Source: Desulfobacteraceae bacterium UBA5852 (GTDB taxonomy: Bacteria; Desulfobacterota; Desulfobacteria; Desulfobacterales; UBA5852). From it: 6,511 bases of DNA. A program made the translations under genes and the position numbers. Location of the stretch: positions 1 to 6,511 of the forward strand of contig DJGG01000229.1 of the NCBI GenBank assembly GCA_002432195.1, in the 5' to 3' direction. The notes below the pieces were generated by a model. It ran no database searches. It saw nothing but the letters and a program-made list of their open reading frames with translations, and was not told where the DNA came from. This document shows positions 5,757-6,511 of the stretch, one piece after another (positions within the stretch are counted from its first letter, which is position 1; each line of letters begins with the position of its first letter).

Positions 5757-5795
5757 CGGGGGCAGCGCATTGGCGAGCGCTGCCCCCGGTGTTTT
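5757..5795 (+). terminator. Rho-independent terminator of the rnf operon
   Basis: CGGGGGCAGCGC (5757-5768) pairs perfectly with GCGCTGCCCCCG (5777-5788), a 12-bp stem with an 8-nt loop. It is followed by GTGTTTT with T-tract 5792-5795. It starts 40 nt after the rnfB stop. On the other strand the same stem lies 6 nt past the stop of the convergent gene, but no U-rich run follows there. It should therefore work well for rnf and perhaps only as a transcription block or 3' stabiliser for the convergent gene. Confidence 0.85.
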
Positions 5796-6511
5796 CAGGG
5801 TTCGGGACTTCCGCCGGCCACGGCTTTCACGTGCTGGCTGCAGCCCATGTCCTGCCAGGCGACGTATCCCAGGTCCAGGCTGACGTACCAGGCCGTGGTG
5901 AATGCGCGCCGGTCGCAGGACCAAAGGTGTTGGGGCTCGGGGTGAAAGACCGGCTCCAGGCAATGGTCCGAACCGCTGGGCGGGGGTCGCAGGAGCGTGG
6001 ACAGCTCGGGTATGGTGGGCAGGCGCCAGTCGGTGCGCCCGGCAAACCCCCGGTGGTTGAGGCCGGCCACATAGTCCCGGGCGGCGTGCCAGGCGAGGGG
6101 GTAGGGGCTTCCCCGGTATTGCCAGAGCAGGCCGGAGCGCGGGTCCTCCACCACCTGGGCGTCGAGGCGGCGCAGGGTGCCGCTGGACCAGGCGGCGGGG
6201 CGCCAGAGACGATCCAGCCCCAGTTGGGCGCGGTTGTGCCGGTGACCGGTTTTGAGCGGCACCCGCCGGGGGATCGCGGTGCGCGCCGCGTCCGGCGGCG
6301 GCGGGGGGAAGGGCGCCAGGCGGCAGGTATCCGCGAGGCGGGCTTGCCAGGCGGCCTCCAGGCGTTCCAGGGTTTCGCGCATGGCCTCGGCGCTCGCGAA
6401 GCGTCGCCGGGGCTCCGGATCCAGGGCCTTGCCGAAAAAGGCCTCCCAGGCATTATCCAGGTCAGGGTTTAGGCGATTCAAGGGCTGACGCGAATCTTCC
6501 GGCAGGACCCC
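5795..6511 (-). CDS. Ser/Thr protein kinase C-lobe fused to DUF1566 domain, 5' end outside window
   Basis: The frame is open to the right edge, so the gene is partial; 238 codons plus TGA are visible. A TTG at 6479-6481 could be read as a start, but the in-frame codons beyond it continue the same protein, so it is internal. Residues 11-51 look like the end of a Hanks-type kinase domain: LNPDLDNAWEAFFGKAL, then DPEPRRRFAS, where R37 fits the conserved arginine of kinase subdomain XI. A Pro-rich linker (about 66-73) follows. Residues about 117-235 match DUF1566/Lcl C-terminal: DPRSGLLW at 123-130, YVAGLN at 147-152, GFAG then DWRLPT at 155-166, IPEL, and a closing HVKAVAGG. The catalytic lobe is out of view. 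DUF1566 function is unknown; a ligand-binding or surface role is often assumed. The gene converges on rnf and shares its terminator region. I see no functional link to Rnf. Confidence 0.8.
   Translation of the reverse strand, partial: GVLPEDSRQPLNRLNPDLDNAWEAFFGKALDPEPRRRFASAEAMRETLERLEAAWQARLADTCRLAPFPPPPPDAARTAIPRRVPLKTGHRHNRAQLGLDRLWRPAAWSSGTLRRLDAQVVEDPRSGLLWQYRGSPYPLAWHAARDYVAGLNHRGFAGRTDWRLPTIPELSTLLRPPPSGSDHCLEPVFHPEPQHLWSCDRRAFTTAWYVSLDLGYVAWQDMGCSQHVKAVAGGSPEP

Noticed and set aside
4349..5770. A 473-codon open frame on the - strand opposite rnfB and the rnfA 3' end
   Set aside because: Antisense shadow of rnfB. It starts inside the rnf terminator and overlaps the end of the convergent gene's transcription unit.
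5789..6472. A 227-codon + strand frame opposite the kinase-DUF1566 gene
   Set aside because: Gly/Val/Ala-rich shadow starting within the terminator region. The - strand frame has clear kinase and DWRLPT motifs.
6479..6481. TTG as the start of the kinase-DUF1566 gene
   Set aside because: The ten in-frame codons to its right continue sensibly and no stop intervenes. The visible kinase fragment lacks its catalytic core, so the true start must be outside the window.

Overview
The window carries a complete six-gene Rnf operon in the order rnfC-rnfD-rnfG-rnfE-rnfA-rnfB, all on the + strand (240-5716). The 3' end of a convergent gene, a Ser/Thr-kinase-like protein fused to a DUF1566 (Lcl C-terminal) domain, runs off the right edge on the - strand (5795-6511). 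The DNA is very GC-rich with a strong third-position G/C preference, which produces many long spurious reading frames on both strands. The CDGEAB order, an RnfB with many cysteines and a short RnfC fit anaerobes such as Desulfobacterota (sulfate reducers and syntrophs) better than the gammaproteobacterial ABCDGE type. The kinase-DUF1566 neighbour also fits. This taxonomic guess is inference from gene order and recalled family features, not from a search.

Layout: 1-127 holds no convincing complete gene. It contains a possible last few codons of an upstream gene and a perfect 9-base DnaA box. A TTGACA-type promoter (128-156) is followed by an imperfect inverted repeat at the expected transcription start and a strong leader hairpin (189-220). 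rnfC follows behind a good Shine-Dalgarno sequence. A GC-rich intercistronic hairpin lies between rnfC and rnfD. The rnfG/rnfE pair (2-nt gap), the rnfE/rnfA pair (9-nt gap) and the rnfA/rnfB pair (ATGA overlap) look translationally coupled. The operon closes with a 12-bp GC-rich terminator that lies between the two convergent stop codons.

Together the six proteins should form a membrane ferredoxin:NAD+ oxidoreductase that pumps Na+ or H+. RnfB takes electrons from reduced ferredoxin through its Fe-S clusters. RnfA and RnfE carry an intramembrane Fe-S cluster, RnfD and RnfG carry covalently bound FMN, and RnfC holds FMN and Fe-S clusters and reduces NAD+. All expected flavinylation threonines and cluster cysteines are present, so the complex looks functional. 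No flavin transferase (apbE), no rnfH and no multiheme cytochrome gene is visible in the window.

The most unusual sequence features are three extra cysteines in RnfE (C116, C118, C121) just after the cluster ligand C112, where the usual sequence as I recall it is GRAEAFA; a parallel change in RnfA (FAC in place of GVA, giving C143 after ligand C137); an approximately 51-residue Pro/Ala-rich tail on RnfA; and the kinase-DUF1566 fusion. I see no mobile element, CRISPR array, tRNA or rRNA.
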